The position numbers were made by a program, and so were the translations under genes. A DNA stretch of 64,000 nt from Prevotellaceae bacterium UBA1391 (GTDB lineage: Bacteria; Bacteroidota; Bacteroidia; Bacteroidales; Bacteroidaceae), in the NCBI GenBank assembly GCA_002305265.1, contig DBQP01000010.1:174180-238179 (forward strand). Direction: 5' to 3'. A model generated the notes under the pieces. It was not told where the DNA came from and did no database searches. It worked only from the letters and a program-made list of their open reading frames with translations. Numbering within the stretch: the stretch's first letter is position 1; every line of letters starts with the position of its first letter. Below are positions 25,741 through 34,385 of the stretch, piece by piece.

Positions 25741-26613
25741 TTAACCGATGGTGTTGTTTTGAATGAGTTCGACAATCAGTTCCTCGATGTCGGCATCAGA
25801 GCCGGTGAGGGATTTGTTTTCCTTGGCCTTGAAGACGATGTTCTTCACGGACTTCACGTTGGTGGGCGATCCGGTCTTTCCGATCTGTGCGGGATCGGCC
25901 TCGAGGTCGGCGGCGTTCCATACCGTAAGCTGGAGGTAGGGGCGCTGTGCATAGAATGCCTGCACTTCCTCGCTGGCTGCAGCAATCTCGAGCGTGGTGG
26001 CCGCTTTCTTGTATTTCATCACTCGCTTGGCGTTGCGGCTGCGGCAGGGGGCTGCGCTTCCGTTGACTGTGACGACGATGGGCATCGGGCCTTCGACGGT
26101 CTCTACTCCACCGTCGATGTGGCGGCGCGCTACGATCTTCTCTTTGGTGCACTCGAGGATTTCCTCGGTGTAGGTGATCTGCGTGAGGCCCAATTTCTCG
26201 GCCACTTGCGGACCGACCTGAGCGGTATCGCCATCGATGGCCTGGCGACCGCAAAGGATGATGTCGAAGTCGCCGAGCTTGCGGATTCCCTGTGCAAGCG
26301 TATAGGAGGTGGCGAGCGTATCGGCACCTCCGAGCACACGGTCGGTGAGGAGCACGCCTTTGTCGGCTCCGCGGAAGATTCCTTCCTTGAGCACCTCGGC
26401 GGCCTTCGGCAGACCCATTGTGATCATGGTGATGGTGGAGCCTGGGTTGGCATCCTTCAAGCGGAGCGCCTGCTCCAGGGCGTTCAGATCTTCGGGGTTG
26501 AAGACAGCCGGCAGCACGGCACGGTTGACGGTTCCCTCCGGAGTCATCGCATCGGGACCGACATTGCGTGTGTCGGGCACTTGCTTTGCGAGTACGATAA
26601 TCTTTAAACTCAT
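25741..26613 (-). CDS. etfB: Electron transfer flavoprotein subunit beta
   Basis: AMP- or FAD-binding beta subunit, 290 residues. Visible features are the N-terminal KIIVLAKQVPDTRNVGPDAM, the nucleotide-binding ADTLATSYTLAQGI and DIILCGRQAIDGDTAQVGP, and the C-terminal recognition region VVTVNGSAAPCRSRNAKRVM. It is first in the operon and starts 146 bases downstream of a candidate promoter. Some Bacteroidota ETFs are bifurcating, but the sequence alone does not settle that. Confidence 0.97.
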   Translation of the reverse strand: MSLKIIVLAKQVPDTRNVGPDAMTPEGTVNRAVLPAVFNPEDLNALEQALRLKDANPGSTITMITMGLPKAAEVLKEGIFRGADKGVLLTDRVLGGADTLATSYTLAQGIRKLGDFDIILCGRQAIDGDTAQVGPQVAEKLGLTQITYTEEILECTKEKIVARRHIDGGVETVEGPMPIVVTVNGSAAPCRSRNAKRVMKYKKAATTLEIAAASEEVQAFYAQRPYLQLTVWNAADLEADPAQIGKTGSPTNVKSVKNIVFKAKENKSLTGSDADIEELIVELIQNNTIG

Positions 26614-26759
26614 AAGATGTATGCTTTATTTTAAGTTGTCGTTCATGGTGGGGTGGCAGTATCCGGCTGCCTGACAGGAGAGGTGAAGACACAGAAAAAA
26701 GCGTCGGCGCGCTGTCCACATCCGGTGAATGCGCCGATCTCATTCAGCCTTCAACCTTG

Positions 26760-26790
26760 CAAAGGTAAATAAAATTATTGATAGCGCAAT
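26760..26790 (-). promoter_or_regulatory. Promoter of the etfB operon
   Basis: On the minus strand ATTG (26790-26787) and TACCTTTG (26767-26760, matching TAnnTTTG) are separated by 19 bases, the normal Bacteroidota spacing. The AT-rich island stands out in the 450-base gap 26614-27063 between divergent etfB and the GH28 gene. Confidence 0.7.
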
Positions 26791-26873
26791 CAAATGCCCA
26801 CAAAAAATGCACAAGTAGGCAGAAAGCGTGCCAAATGGCTGAGAAGAGGAGATTTCGATTTGTCGCATGTCGC

Positions 26874-26904
26874 TTGCAGGGGTGGTGCGGATTTCGTATA
26901 TTTG
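26874..26904 (+). promoter_or_regulatory. Promoter of the GH28 gene
   Basis: TTG at 26874-26876, a 20-base spacer and TATATTTG at 26897-26904, which fits the -33/-7 pattern of Bacteroidota. The leader would be about 150 bases long. Nothing else is recognisable in the 450-base divergent gap apart from this and the etfB promoter. Confidence 0.7.
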
Positions 26905-27063
26905 CAGCACATGCCGCATATCTCACGCGCGAACTATATTATAATAGTACTCGCGCGTCGGGGCACCGGATGCGGCAGGCACGCACCGTCATGCGCCGCT
27001 CGTGGCCCCGACGGCGGCCGGCACGCGTCATTTCCGTTCCACATCTCTCTCCTATTCTTGCCC

Positions 27064-28428
27064 ATGAAAGTCATGTCCATACTTCGTCCGCTCGCCCTTG
27101 TACTGAGCCTCAGCTTTTGTCTTGCAGCCTCGGCAGCCATGCCGGAGGGCAGCACTCCTGAAACACGGGGACACTTTCCCGACGGTACGCCCATCGGGCC
27201 GTGGTATGCCCACACCCGTCCCTTCGTGCTCGACACGCTGGGACGGCAGTTTGTGCTGACGAAGCATGGCGTGCGGCGCGACTCGACGCTGGTGCAGACG
27301 GCGGCCATCCAGCGCGTCATCGACCGCGCGGCTGAGGCGGCAGCTACGGAAGGGCGGGCCGTGGTGGTCGTGCCCCGCGGCACGTTTCTGAGTGGCGCGC
27401 TCTTCCTGCGGCAAGGCGTCAGTCTCTGGTTGGAGAAGGGCGGGACGCTGAAGGGGAGCGACGACATTGCCGACTTTCCCATTCGCATGACCCGCATCGA
27501 GGGACAGACCTGCCCCTACTTTGCCGCGCTCATCAATGCCGACAGCATCACGGGCCTGCGCATCGGCGGGCATGGCACGATCAACGGCAACGGACTGCGC
27601 TACTGGCGCGCGTTCTGGCTGCGGCGAGAGTGGAATCCGGCCTGCACGAACAAGGACGAGCAACGCCCGCGCCTGCTGTACGTGGAGGATTGCGCGGACG
27701 TTGAGGTGTCGGGGCTGAGCCTGAAGGACTCGCCTTTCTGGACGACGCACTTCTACCGCAGCCACCACATCAAGTTGCTCCAACTCCGCATCACGTCGCC
27801 CGCCGAGCCGGTGAAGGCGCCATCAACGGACGCCATCGACATCGATGCCTGCCAGGACGTGCACGTGAGCGGCTGCTACATGGCCGTCAACGACGACGCT
27901 GTGGCCCTGAAAGGAGGCAAAGGCCCCTGGGCCGACACGGACCCGAACAACGGCGCCAACGAGCGCATCGTGATTGAAGACTGCGAATATGGATTCTGCC
28001 ACGGCTGTCTGACGCTGGGCAGCGAGAACATCCACTCGCGCAACATCGTGCTCCGGCGCATCCGTGTGGCCCACGGCGCGCGGCTGCTGTGGCTCAAGAT
28101 GCGCCCCGACACGCCGCAGCACTACGAATACATCAGCGTGGAGGACGTCGAGGGGGAGGTCGACCACTTCCTCTTCATCCGCCCGTGGACGCAGTTCTTC
28201 GACCTGCAGGGGCGCACCGACATGCCGGTGTCGGTGGCGGAACACGTCAGCATGCGGCGCTGCAAGGTGAAGTGCCGCGAGTTTTTCAACGTAGGGGCCA
28301 ATCCCGACCAGTACAGGCTGAGCCACTTCACCTTCCAAGACCTGACCATCCAGGCACGCAACCCGCAGCTGGACACCCGCGTCGTGGAGGACATGACGGT
28401 GGAGAACTGCGACATCCGGACGCCGTAG
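27064..28428 (+). CDS. Glycoside hydrolase family 28 (polygalacturonase-like)
   Basis: Secreted right-handed beta-helix enzyme expected to cleave galacturonate linkages in pectin or rhamnogalacturonan. The 454-residue protein starts at 27064 with a signal peptide (about 1-25, LVLSLSFCLAASAAM). Catalytic-site motifs are STDAIDID (near residue 252), NDDAVALKGG (near 275), CHGCLTLGSE (near 311, the GHG-type loop) and LLWLKMRPD (near 340, the RIK-type loop). The longer frame starting at 26794 crosses the promoter and was rejected. It ends 9 bases from the convergent msrC gene. Confidence 0.92.
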   Translation: MKVMSILRPLALVLSLSFCLAASAAMPEGSTPETRGHFPDGTPIGPWYAHTRPFVLDTLGRQFVLTKHGVRRDSTLVQTAAIQRVIDRAAEAAATEGRAVVVVPRGTFLSGALFLRQGVSLWLEKGGTLKGSDDIADFPIRMTRIEGQTCPYFAALINADSITGLRIGGHGTINGNGLRYWRAFWLRREWNPACTNKDEQRPRLLYVEDCADVEVSGLSLKDSPFWTTHFYRSHHIKLLQLRITSPAEPVKAPSTDAIDIDACQDVHVSGCYMAVNDDAVALKGGKGPWADTDPNNGANERIVIEDCEYGFCHGCLTLGSENIHSRNIVLRRIRVAHGARLLWLKMRPDTPQHYEYISVEDVEGEVDHFLFIRPWTQFFDLQGRTDMPVSVAEHVSMRRCKVKCREFFNVGANPDQYRLSHFTFQDLTIQARNPQLDTRVVEDMTVENCDIRTP

Positions 28429-28437
28429 GCGCACCGG

Positions 28438-28917
28438 CTACAGCACGTAGGCCATCAGCCGGCAGAGCTGCTCGAGATAGCGGGCATCGACGTCGTCGAA
28501 CGTGGCCAGCTCGGCGCTGTCGACATCGAGCACTGCCACGACCCGTCCGTCCTTCCGCACGGGAACGACAATCTCGCTGCGCGAGGCACTGCTACAGGCG
28601 ATGTGGCCTGGAAACTGTTCGACATCGGGAACGACGACGGTGCGGTCCTCCGCCCACGACGTGCCGCAAACTCCGCGTCCGTGGCGAATGCGGGTGCAGG
28701 CCAGCGGGCCTTGGAAAGGGCCGAGGACGAGCTGCTCGCCACTGACGCGATAGAATCCGACCCACAGGAAGTGGAAGGTCTCCATCACCGCTGCAGCGAC
28801 GTTGGCCATGTTGGCAACGGCATCGGTTTCAGCACGCAGAAGCGCCTCCACCTGCGGAAGGAGCATCTCATATTTCTCACGTTTCGAGCCATCGGCTACA
28901 AGAAGCGTTTCAGACAT
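28438..28917 (-). CDS. msrC: Free methionine-(R)-sulfoxide reductase (GAF domain)
   Basis: A 159-residue single GAF-domain enzyme that reduces free methionine-R-sulfoxide. The three cysteines of the family are present at residues 74 (PLACTRI), 84 (GRGVCGTSW) and 108 (GHIACSSASRSEIVVP). The FLWVGFYRV segment and the final LDVDSAELATFDDVD are also typical. It is a monocistronic gene, convergent with the GH28 gene and divergent from tsaE. Confidence 0.95.
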   Translation of the reverse strand: MSETLLVADGSKREKYEMLLPQVEALLRAETDAVANMANVAAAVMETFHFLWVGFYRVSGEQLVLGPFQGPLACTRIRHGRGVCGTSWAEDRTVVVPDVEQFPGHIACSSASRSEIVVPVRKDGRVVAVLDVDSAELATFDDVDARYLEQLCRLMAYVL

Positions 28918-29081
28918 AAGCGAAAAAATAATTTAGATGATACGTGTGCGGCGCCCGAAAGGTCTCCAGACGCCGAGCGCGTGCGGGCTGCGAGAAAACA
29001 GTGCAGTCGGCACGCATGAAATTCATGCACAAAGTAAGCGATAATATTTGTAAACGAGGTGCAATCCTGCTCTTTTTTTAG

Positions 29082-29089
29082 TAAATTTG
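29082..29089 (+). promoter_or_regulatory. Candidate -7 element upstream of tsaE
   Basis: TAAATTTG matches TAnnTTTG, but no clear TTG lies 19-21 bases upstream. Transcripts would carry a leader of about 155 bases that includes the 22-bp array at 29157. The 332-base divergent gap 28918-29249 holds this and the array. Confidence 0.4.
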
Positions 29090-29156
29090 CAGACCGAATC
29101 CGAAGCATTGTCCGCTGCGGCGCACGGTCGTGGCAAAGCCTCGACGCAGGCTGCGC

Positions 29157-29246
29157 GAAACGTGCGCAAGCGCTGACGGAACGCACTCCAACACATATAC
29201 GAAACGCATTCAAGTACACATCAAACGCACTCAAATACACAGCCAC
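29157..29246. repeat. 22-bp-phased repeat with AACGCA(C/T)TC core
   Basis: ACGCACTC, ACGCATTC and ACGCACTC start at 29181, 29204 and 29225 (steps 23 and 21), preceded by a degraded unit AACGTGCG at 29159. The core GAACGCAYTC is like that in the arrays at 7936, 44950 and 51763. It ends four bases before the tsaE start codon, so unlike the other arrays it lies in front of a gene. Confidence 0.75.
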
Positions 29247-29249
29247 GAT

Positions 29250-29666
29250 ATGACCATCCAGATTTCTTCCCTCAGCAGCATCCACGAAGCCGCCCGCCAG
29301 TTCATCGACGCCATGGGCGACCGCCGCATCTTCGCTTTCTACGGCAAGATGGGCGCAGGCAAGACGACGTTTGTAAAAGCCATCTGCGAAGAGCTCGGCG
29401 TGACCGACGTCATCAACTCGCCGACTTTCTCCATCGTGAATGAATATATCGACGGCAAGGGCCGGGAAATCTACCACTTCGACTTCTACCGCCTGAAGCG
29501 CGCGTCGGAGGCTTTCGACATCGGCTTCGACGACTATGCGTACAGCGGCGCGCTCTGCCTGATGGAGTGGCCCGAGATTGTCGAGGAAATCCTGCCGGAG
29601 GAAACGGTCCGCGTCAGCATCACGGAACTGGAGGACGGCAGCCGTGAAGTGACCATCGGCGACTGA
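29250..29666 (+). CDS. tsaE: tRNA threonylcarbamoyladenosine biosynthesis ATPase TsaE
   Basis: P-loop ATPase of the TsaBDE complex that makes t6A37 in ANN-decoding tRNAs. The 138-residue protein has the Walker A motif GKMGAGKTTF (32-41), the switch-like NSPTFSIVNEY, the HFDFYRL motif and LMEWPEIVEEILP, all diagnostic for the family. The start is the ATG at 29250. The last four codons and stop lie inside a 22-bp-phased duplication. tsaB and tsaD are not in this window. Confidence 0.97.
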   Translation: MTIQISSLSSIHEAARQFIDAMGDRRIFAFYGKMGAGKTTFVKAICEELGVTDVINSPTFSIVNEYIDGKGREIYHFDFYRLKRASEAFDIGFDDYAYSGALCLMEWPEIVEEILPEETVRVSITELEDGSREVTIGD

Positions 29667-29741
29667 CGGAAGCGAACGGCCTACTGCCGGGAAGCGACAT
29701 CGGCGAATGACGGAGGCAAGCGGACTGCAGCAGCACGACGC
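29654..29741. repeat. 22-bp-phased duplication that includes the tsaE stop codon
   Basis: Units at 29654 and 29698 share 19 of 22 bases (CATCGGCGA.TGACGGA), 44 bp apart. The unit between them at 29676 ends with the same GAAGCGA as the first. The first unit contains the last tsaE codons and its TGA at 29664-29666. It appears as if the gene end was copied downstream in 22-bp steps. Confidence 0.75.
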
Positions 29742-29867
29742 ACGAAAGCCGTCGGACGACTGCCCATGCGGCAACAGACGGCCGGCATGGCCCTGCAGCG
29801 GCCGCGCCTGTCGGTCGCGCTCCAGCCTCTTCCTATTTCTTTCACCCTTCCATACGCATCATCATCC

Positions 29868-32800
29868 ATGCAAGACTTCGTACATCTACACGTACACTCC
29901 CAATATTCCATCCTCGACGGCCAGGCCAGCATTCAGCGCTTGGTCAACAAGGCAATGGCCGACGGCATGCGCGGACTGGCCATCACGGACCACGGCAACA
30001 TGTTCGGAATCAAGGAACTGTTCAACTACGTCAACAGCGTCAATGCGAAGAACGCAGGCAAGGTCAAGAACGCAAAGCAAACCATCCAGGACATTGCCGA
30101 CGGAAAGCTGAACCGCATCGGCAAAGACGGAAAGGACCTGTTCGGCAACAAGAGCGAGGAACAAATTGTGGCCGACTGCGAGGCCACCATTGCCAAGATC
30201 ACGCCGATTCTCAACTTCAAGGGCATCATCGGCTGCGAGATGTACTGCGCCCGCCGAGACCTCAAGCTGAAGGAAACCAAACTGGACAGCAGCGGTTGGC
30301 ACCTCATCGTACTGGCCAAGAACAAGAAAGGATACCACAACCTGGTGAAGCTCGTGAGCAAATCCTGGGTGGACGGTTTCTACAACCGACCACGTACCGA
30401 CCGTACGGAACTGGAGAAATATCACGAGGGCCTTATCATCTGCTCAGCCTGCATTGCGGGAGAAGTGCCCTACTACATCCTGCGCGACCAGCCCGACAAG
30501 GCCGAGGAGGCCGTCTTGTGGTTCAAACGGGTTTTCGGCGACGACTATTATCTGGAGCTGCAGCGCCACGAGGTGAACGACCCTAACGTGCGGGCCAACC
30601 GACAGGCATTCGAGCTGCAGAGGGTGGCGAACAACGCCATGATAGCGCTGGCACGCAAGCACGACGTCAAGCTCGTCTGCACGAACGACGTGCATTTCGT
30701 CGACGAGGAGAACGCAGAAGCACACGACCGCCTCATCTGCCTCTCCACAGGCAAAGACCTGAATGATCCCAACCGCATGCTCTACTCCAAGCAGGAGTGG
30801 TTCAAGACCCGCGCGGAAATGAATGAGATCTTCCACGACATGCCTGAGGCCATGCAGCACACCATCGAGATTCTCGACAAGGTGGAGCCCTACTCCATCG
30901 ACCATGCACCTATCATGCCCAACTTTGCCATCCCGGAAAGTTTTGGAACGGAGGAAGAATACCGACAGCGCATCACGGAAAAGGAACTCTTCGACGAATT
31001 CACGCAGGACGAGAACGGCAACGTCGTCATGAGCGAGGAGGAGGGACAGAAGAAGATTCAGCGACTCGGCGGCTACGAGAAGCTCTATCGCATCAAGTTC
31101 GAGGCCGACTATTTGGCCAAACTTGCCTACGAGGGCGCCAAGCCGCTGTACGGTGATCCACTTCCTGAGAATGTGGCGGAGCAGATCAAGTTCGAGCTCT
31201 ACATCATGAAGACGATGGGCTTCCCCGGCTACTTCCTCATCGTGCAGGACTACATCAAGGCCGCCAGAGAAGAACTGGGCGTGTGGGTGGGTCCTGGGCG
31301 CGGCTCCGCGGCTGGCTCCACCGTCGCCTACTGTCTCGGCATTACGAAGGTCGACCCCATCAAATACGACTTGCTGTTCGAGCGCTTCCTCAATCCCGAC
31401 CGCATCTCGCTGCCCGATATCGACGTCGACTTCGACGACGACGGACGTGGCAAGGTGCTGCAATGGGTCACCGACAAGTACGGAACAGAGAAGGTTGCGC
31501 ACATCATCACCTACGGTACGATGGCCACCAAACTTGCCATCAAGGACGTCGCCAGGGTGCAGAAGCTGCCCCTCGACGTCTCCAACGCGCTCTGCAAAGC
31601 CATCCCCGACAAGCTCCCCGACGGTCTGAAGATGAACCTCCCCAACGCCATCAAGTGCGTGAAGGAGCTTCAGGACGCCGTCACCAGCCCCGACCCGCTG
31701 CTGCGCGACACGCTCCGCTATGCCCAAATGTTGGAAAACAACGTGCGAAACACGGGTGTTCACGCCTGCGGAACCATCATCTGCCGCGACGACATCAGCG
31801 ACTGGGTGCCGGTGTCGACGGCCGACGACAAGGAAACCGGCGAGAAGCTGCGCTGCACCCAATACGACGGACACGTCATCGAGGAGACCGGACTGATCAA
31901 GATGGACTTCCTCGGACTCAAGACGCTGTCGATTCTGAAGGAAGTCGTGGAGAACGTCAAGACGTCGCTCGGCATCAGCGTCGACGTCGAGGCATTGTCC
32001 ATCGAAGACCCCGCCACCTACGACCTCTACTGCGAAGGACGCACCGTCGGCACCTTCCAGTTTGAGTCGGCCGGCATGCAGAAATACCTGCGCGAGCTGC
32101 AGCCCTCCGTCTTCGAGGACCTTATTGCCATGAACGCGCTCTACCGCCCGGGACCGATGGACTACATCCCCGACTTCATCGACCGCAAACATGGCCGCAA
32201 GCCCATCACCTACGACATCGCCTGCATGCAGCAGTACCTCAAGGACACGTATGGCATCACGGTCTATCAGGAGCAAGTCATGCTCCTCTCCCGTCAGCTC
32301 GCCAACTTCACACGCGGCGAGAGCGATGCCCTGCGCAAGGCCATGGGAAAGAAGAAAAAAGACATTGTCGACGCCATGAAGCCCAAGTTCATCGAGGGCG
32401 GCGTGAAGAACGGACACGACCCCGAGATACTCGACAAGATTTGGGGCGACTGGGAGAAATTCGCCTCCTACGCCTTCAACAAGAGCCATGCCACGTGCTA
32501 CTCCTGGGTGGCCTATCAGACGGCCTATCTCAAGGCCAACTTCCCAGCCCAGTATATGGCAGGCGTGATGAGCCGAAACCTCGCCAACATCACCGAAATC
32601 TCGAAGCTGATGGACGAGTGCAAGTCGCTTGGCGTACGCACCCTCGGCCCCGACATCAACGAGTCGCGCCTCAAATTTGCCGTCAATGCCGACGGCGACG
32701 TCCGTTTCGGCATGGCCGCCATCAAGAACGTCAGCACCTCCGCCGTGGAGGCCATCATCGCCGAGCGCGAGAAGAACGGCCCCTTCAAGAGCGTGTTCGA

Positions 32801-33740
32801 CTTCTTCGAGCGCATCAACCTGCAGGCCTGCAACCGCAAGTCCATCGAGTGCCTCATCTATGCAGGCGCCTTCGACAGTTTCACCGACGTACCCCGCGAG
32901 GCCTACTTCGCCATCGTCAATGGGCGCGAGACCTACGTCGAGCAACTCATCCGCTATGGACAGACCTACCAGGCCGACAAGCAGCAAAGCCAGAACTCGC
33001 TCTTCGGCGACATGGGCATGGGCGTCGAGACTGTCTATCCTCCAGTCCCCAAAGACGTCCCCATGTGGTCCGACCTCGAGCGGCTCAACAAAGAGCGGGA
33101 GCTCGTCAGCATCTACCTCTCCGCCCACCCGCTCGACGAGTTCGGCGTCATCATCCGCAACGTCTGCAACACCCGCGTCTCACTGCTCGACGACGACCCC
33201 ACGAAGCAAGAGCTCAGCCATCTGCAGCAGTTCTCCTTCGCAGGCATCGTCACGTCCGTCAACCGCCGCACCACCAAGACCGGAAAGCCCATGGGCATCG
33301 TCACGATGGAAGACTTCGACGGGTCAGGCGAGTTCGCCCTCTTCGGCGAGGAGTGGCTCAAATGGCAGCACTTCTTTGCAGAAGGCACCAGCCTCTACAT
33401 CTGCGCCCGCTACACGCCCCGCCGCTACAATCCCGACATCCGCGACTTCTCCATCGTCAGTGTCCAGTTGCTGGCCGACGTGAAGGACGAGCTCATCCAG
33501 AAGATCACCATCCAGATTCCGGCCGACGAAGTGAGCAGCGCCTTCGTCTCCGAGCTCTCCAGCCTCGTCAACAGGCATCCCGGAAAGACCGAGCTCCACT
33601 TCCAGATCTTCAGTCCCGACGGCATGCGCGCCCGGCTCTTCGCCCGCCACACCCACGTAGCGCCACACAAGAATCTCATCCAGTTCCTCGACGACTTCAA
33701 GGCACAGCACCAAGACCGCTTCGCCTACAAAGTCAACTGA
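29868..33740 (+). CDS. dnaE: DNA polymerase III subunit alpha
   Basis: Replicative polymerase of the C family, 1290 residues. The start at 29868 (MQDFVHLHVHSQYSILDG) places the PHP-domain HLHVH at residues 6-10. The palm has GVWVGPGRGSAAGSTVAYCL and the catalytic aspartates in LPDIDVDFDDDGR (near 516). QFESAGMQKYLRELQP and MNALYRPGPMDYIPDFIDRK follow. The C-terminal part contains a helix-hairpin-helix region and an OB fold (FAGIVTSVNRRTTKTGKPM). The frame continues upstream to 29766 but that part is not family-like. It stands alone and is followed by a terminator. Confidence 0.98.
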   Translation: MQDFVHLHVHSQYSILDGQASIQRLVNKAMADGMRGLAITDHGNMFGIKELFNYVNSVNAKNAGKVKNAKQTIQDIADGKLNRIGKDGKDLFGNKSEEQIVADCEATIAKITPILNFKGIIGCEMYCARRDLKLKETKLDSSGWHLIVLAKNKKGYHNLVKLVSKSWVDGFYNRPRTDRTELEKYHEGLIICSACIAGEVPYYILRDQPDKAEEAVLWFKRVFGDDYYLELQRHEVNDPNVRANRQAFELQRVANNAMIALARKHDVKLVCTNDVHFVDEENAEAHDRLICLSTGKDLNDPNRMLYSKQEWFKTRAEMNEIFHDMPEAMQHTIEILDKVEPYSIDHAPIMPNFAIPESFGTEEEYRQRITEKELFDEFTQDENGNVVMSEEEGQKKIQRLGGYEKLYRIKFEADYLAKLAYEGAKPLYGDPLPENVAEQIKFELYIMKTMGFPGYFLIVQDYIKAAREELGVWVGPGRGSAAGSTVAYCLGITKVDPIKYDLLFERFLNPDRISLPDIDVDFDDDGRGKVLQWVTDKYGTEKVAHIITYGTMATKLAIKDVARVQKLPLDVSNALCKAIPDKLPDGLKMNLPNAIKCVKELQDAVTSPDPLLRDTLRYAQMLENNVRNTGVHACGTIICRDDISDWVPVSTADDKETGEKLRCTQYDGHVIEETGLIKMDFLGLKTLSILKEVVENVKTSLGISVDVEALSIEDPATYDLYCEGRTVGTFQFESAGMQKYLRELQPSVFEDLIAMNALYRPGPMDYIPDFIDRKHGRKPITYDIACMQQYLKDTYGITVYQEQVMLLSRQLANFTRGESDALRKAMGKKKKDIVDAMKPKFIEGGVKNGHDPEILDKIWGDWEKFASYAFNKSHATCYSWVAYQTAYLKANFPAQYMAGVMSRNLANITEISKLMDECKSLGVRTLGPDINESRLKFAVNADGDVRFGMAAIKNVSTSAVEAIIAEREKNGPFKSVFDFFERINLQACNRKSIECLIYAGAFDSFTDVPREAYFAIVNGRETYVEQLIRYGQTYQADKQQSQNSLFGDMGMGVETVYPPVPKDVPMWSDLERLNKERELVSIYLSAHPLDEFGVIIRNVCNTRVSLLDDDPTKQELSHLQQFSFAGIVTSVNRRTTKTGKPMGIVTMEDFDGSGEFALFGEEWLKWQHFFAEGTSLYICARYTPRRYNPDIRDFSIVSVQLLADVKDELIQKITIQIPADEVSSAFVSELSSLVNRHPGKTELHFQIFSPDGMRARLFARHTHVAPHKNLIQFLDDFKAQHQDRFAYKVN

Positions 33741-33760
33741 CACAGCACACCCACCAATGC

Positions 33761-33789
33761 AAGACGACAACCGCCCCGGTTGTCGTCTT
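33761..33789 (+). terminator. Terminator of dnaE
   Basis: A 12-bp stem (AAGACGACAACC with GGTTGTCGTCTT) and a 5-base loop, followed by TTTCTTTTCC. It begins 21 bases after the dnaE stop codon. The remainder of the 645-base gap (33790-34385) has a promoter near 34.1 kb, an approximately 280-base leader and no clear repeat. Confidence 0.9.
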
Positions 33790-34076
33790 TTTCTTTTCCA
33801 TCCATTCCGACGCTCCAAACCGTCCATCCCTTCGCCTCAATCCTCCCACACCGGCGTCCCAACAGAACCCGTCACCAGCCCGTCCGCGCCGCATCCGCAG
33901 CGCCCTACCATCCCATCCAGCGCAACCGACGTTCGCCTCCGCCACATTCATTTTAATAATCACTCACAAGCATCTATCCGCCACACACCATCACCGCAGC
34001 CCAGACACGCCCTTAACGCTTCCACTGCGTGAAATGTTAAAAAACAGCCCACCAGTAAAAAATCTCAATCCTTTTA

Positions 34077-34107
34077 TTAGGAATTACAAAAACTTTCAAT
34101 ATCTTTG
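34077..34107 (+). promoter_or_regulatory. Promoter of the large secreted-protein gene
   Basis: TTAG at 34077-34080, a 19-base spacer and TATCTTTG at 34100-34107. The -7 element is a perfect TAnnTTTG. The leader before the start codon at 34386 would be about 270 bases and has no obvious structured element that I recognise. Confidence 0.65.
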
Positions 34108-34385
34108 TCGCCAATTCACAGCCATCATCTTTTAAGGATTTAGGACAATTACGCTGTGCATGAAAAAAACGACCATCTACTAATCTCGAAGGGACATTGC
34201 AGCAACATCTGCAGTTTTTCCCCTCAGCAGCACGGCAGGGCGGACCCGCCGTTCCAACAACTCGAGCAACGTCATATCCGATCATACGACTGCACCCGAC
34301 AGCCGTTCGACCTGAAAACCCCAAAAATCCCCACCCGGAGATTTTCTATTTACATCCTTATATCTAAACTTACCTTTTTAACCAC

